From NCBI GenBank assembly GCA_013397455.1, contig VYZB01000192.1, positions 278,161 through 342,160 on the forward strand: 64,000 bases of DNA, written 5' to 3'. Shown piece after piece: positions 61,381-64,000 of the stretch (positions are counted from its first letter, which is position 1; each line of letters begins with the position of its first letter). The DNA comes from Crotophaga sulcirostris. Taxonomy: Eukaryota > Chordata > Aves > Cuculiformes > Crotophagidae. Made by a program: the position numbers and the translations under genes. The notes under the pieces were generated by a model that saw only the letters and a list, made by a program, of their open reading frames with translations, was not told the origin of the DNA and ran no database searches.

Positions 61381-64000
61381 GCGGAAAAGCATAAGCTGTA
61401 TCTGAAAGACAATAGGATTTTCTGGGGGCTGTGTAAAACTCCTTACACTGGTCCGTACAAATGTTGTGCTTAAGCCAATGGAAAAAAAAATTCTGCATGG
61501 AAAAAAAAGCTGTGTTGTTTTTTCTGTGGCAGTTTTGATGAGTCAGAGTTCCTAGGCTAAGTCAAGTAACGGAGCTGACATTTCTGATGAGACAGACCTT
61601 CCTTTGTGTCCAGGCCATGTGATTAATTCCCGTTAAGATGTGGGTCTGGAGTATTGTAGGCTGCTTTCTCATTGTATGGCAGGAAAAGGAGGGGAGAGTA
61701 GGGAAATCCTATAGGCTGAGGGGTGGGATGAACTCCTTATCTCCTTGCAGCCCAGCCAACACAAGCCTTTGTTGAAAGAAGAGACAATGGCCCTGAAGGC
61801 AGAGAACTAGGGCAGGGCTTTGACTGTGATCTATGTCTCAAGTTCAGATTTGAATGGTGGAGCGGGAAGTTCATACTCTGCATGAAATGATCCTGTAGCA
61901 AAGCCTGAAACTGATGCTATTGACTTATCCTTTCTATACAGGTAGGATGTGGTACTCGGCTAAGACCCAAATACTTGGGTGCTTAAAGAAATGAGTAACT
62001 CTAGCTGCTTTGTCCTGACTGCAACTGATGGCTGTTTTTTTAGTTCAGTTTTTCTAAGCAAATCACACTTGAACGAGAGCAACAGGCCTTTTCATGTTTG
62101 CCCACTCATAGGTCATCTCTACAACTGAAAGAACTAAACACTTATGTTCTTGGGCTGTTCACCACTGCCCCCAATAAGCTAAGTAACTGTACTTCTCACA
62201 GAAGTTTCAAGGGTTTTTAGATCATCTGCAAGGGATTGCCAAGCTTTTCTAGGGGGAGAAGGTGAAGCTGAAGGTGGTGGACTGCTAGTCAAGGCACCGG
62301 GTCATTTACCTTTGTTAGAAATCATTTCTCATCTCAAGCAGTAATCAAGAAACATGGTTTTGTACAGGATGGCGTTTGGACTTGTCTGCTATAACTCTAG
62401 CAGAAATCAAAGCTGTTTCCTTTGGAGACAGAAGGAGAAACACTTCATGGTGACTGTGAGTTGCCCTGTGGCAAATTCTTGTGATGCTGGAATGTGAGGA
62501 CTGTGCTGGTTTAAGTTCTGTGGCTTTCACTTTTTTAAGAAGTGAAAAGAGTGTTTAGGTGCAGGGAAGAGAATGCCAGGAATGCTGACAGTCTGTAGTT
62601 CTGTGTCCTTTTCCTGGAGGAGAGGAGGCAAACAGCTCAGTTCAGCTCCACTTATTAAAAACAGTTTCCACTGCACAGCTCTGTAGCTGTGTGCAAGGAT
62701 GTGGGGGATGCAAAGCCTGCCTTTACTGAACGGGGCAAGAGAGGCTTCTGTGCATGTGAAATATATGAATGTGGCTGCAGAAGTGTGTGCACGGAGCTTT
62801 TTTAGAAAAACTAAAACTTTTGCCTAGATAGGACTGACACGTTCTGTTAGAGAAGTTGTGGGTTTTTTTCTCCCATGTAGTTTCACTTTTGGTTTTGGTT
62901 TCTACTCCTCTTGCCGAAAATAGTAAAAAATTCCCGTGCTTGATGCTTAACAGGACAGTTCTTGGATCCTAACAATAGTTTGTGTCCAAATTGCTCCCAG
63001 GAATCCAGTTTGTGATCTGAGGTGCTCGTGCAAAGATCAAGCAAGGCGATGTCTTTGAAACCTTTTCTTAATCTTGTTAACGGTTTGACTCTGGTACATC
63101 TAACTGCTGTTTCACTTTGAAATAGTTCTCAGATCTTATTGGATGAAAATCTTATCGCATAAAACTTGGCAGGGATGTTGTAGGTCCCACACAGAAGAGA
63201 AGGGAGAGTAAAGCTGCTATTGGAGGCTTGTGGAGAGTCTGGAAACGTATGGAGGGACTGCACTGTGAGGCCGTACTGTTGCCTGCTTTTGGTACTTTAC
63301 AGGATGTCCAGACTTCTTGCAGCTTAGGATTATTTCTGCCTGTCACTTTTCTGTACTTGTTTTTGTCTTTTAAGTGATGTTTATATGTGCTACATTACAA
63401 TTTCTTTGTCCTTAGATGCTTGATTACTGTGTTATGACAAGATCTAAATCTCCGCATGATTTCATGTAGTATTAACCATAATGAAAGTAAATGAAAATTC
63501 ATCTGAATAAAGAGGCTTGTAGCAAATCATCTGCTCTAGTGAAGTGTATGCAGGACTGAGCACAGATCGAATCTTCAAAAGCTTACTAGTGCTTTGTATA
63601 CCATTCTCACTGGTCAAGCTGCCATAAATTGAAAGCAGATTTCTGTTGCGTAACCACTTGGCTAGAACACCAAACTTGAGAATGAAAGTGTTGGATCTTA
63701 TCCCCCAGATTCAACCAGTTAGAGATACCACCTCTTATTCATCTTCAGATGATAGCCTTTTCCTTGCCAGAGGATGTGGAAGACTGAGAGGGGGAAGGAG
63801 GGGTTAATACCTTGTAAGGAACATATGTATGCATTCAGGAGTTGGTTTCCTCTGCTCTTCATCACTTTGTCTTGAGCTGGGGCACTCACATCAAGGCTGA
63901 GTAGCGTGTAGCTTGATTTCCTCCTATCTAGACTTGCACAATGACTGGCTGTAATCTGTATATCAGGGATGCTGTTGAGCAGACAAGTCTTCTTGCTAAC

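Larger units (their letters stand above)
57931..64000 (+). other. Intron 1 of the probable ATP1A1 gene (5' part, runs off the window)
   Basis: The stretch starts with the donor GTGAGC and has no second coding exon that I can recognise. In particular, nothing encodes the conserved lysine-rich alpha-1 N-terminus that would follow. After the CpG island it becomes AT-richer ordinary non-coding sequence with A/T runs (58680-58692, 58842-58852, 61483-61508), a short TG run at 59371-59383, a 55-bp duplication (58267-58376), a 16-bp duplication (61349-61380) and an acceptor-donor juxtaposition at 61941/61942. The longest open frames (such as 60552-60827) are short and resemble no protein I know. Confidence 0.5.

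Noticed and set aside
61942..61986. Candidate ATP1A1 exon 2 beginning with Val-Gly after an AG
   Set aside because: After the first two residues the translation does not match the conserved alpha-1 N-terminus and it stops within 15 codons.
1..64000. CRISPR array, phage, operon or other microbial system
   Set aside because: No regularly spaced repeats, ribosome-binding sites or compact gene layout; CR1 elements and spliced-gene structure show vertebrate nuclear DNA.

Overview
This window looks like bird (or other sauropsid) nuclear genome, not a microbial locus. The main evidence is several CR1 LINE 3' ends with the typical CR1 tail (copies at 12138-12393, 32277-32843 and 56887-57237), CpG depletion outside two short islands, an intron-like splice donor after a four-codon coding segment, and dozens of short open frames with no family resemblance. 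No operon, CRISPR array, phage or insertion sequence is present. Two assembly gaps (runs of N) occur at 44123-44537 and 57238-57773.

Layout: positions 1 to about 56.9 kb are gene-poor, non-coding sequence with scattered repeats: young CR1 fragments, older CR1-like and MIR-like remnants, short tandem duplications, a large TTTC microsatellite holding the first gap, and a GA/TG repeat with a 38-bp strictly alternating purine-pyrimidine tract. One stretch on the minus strand (16188 down to 15576) reads like real protein but is broken by a frame change and an in-frame TAG. I could not name the family. A minor CpG cluster lies at about 11700-11985.

From 57774 to the right end is the start of a gene on the plus strand. 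It has a strong CpG island, a 5' leader without upstream ATG, an ATG in good Kozak context at 57919, only four codons (Met-Gly-Lys-Gly), and then a strong GTGAGC splice donor. A first coding exon of exactly four codons ending in phase 0 with this peptide is what is known for the Na,K-ATPase alpha-1 gene (ATP1A1). That is my best call. Exon 2 is not in the window, so about 6.1 kb of the right end is read as intron 1, and the 57 kb to the left as upstream intergenic DNA.

I found no convincing new biological system. The items most worth a second look are the broken protein-like frame near 15.6-16.2 kb, the gap that removes the promoter of the presumed ATP1A1, a 55-bp duplication next to its CpG island, and the Z-DNA-prone tract at 53.8 kb.
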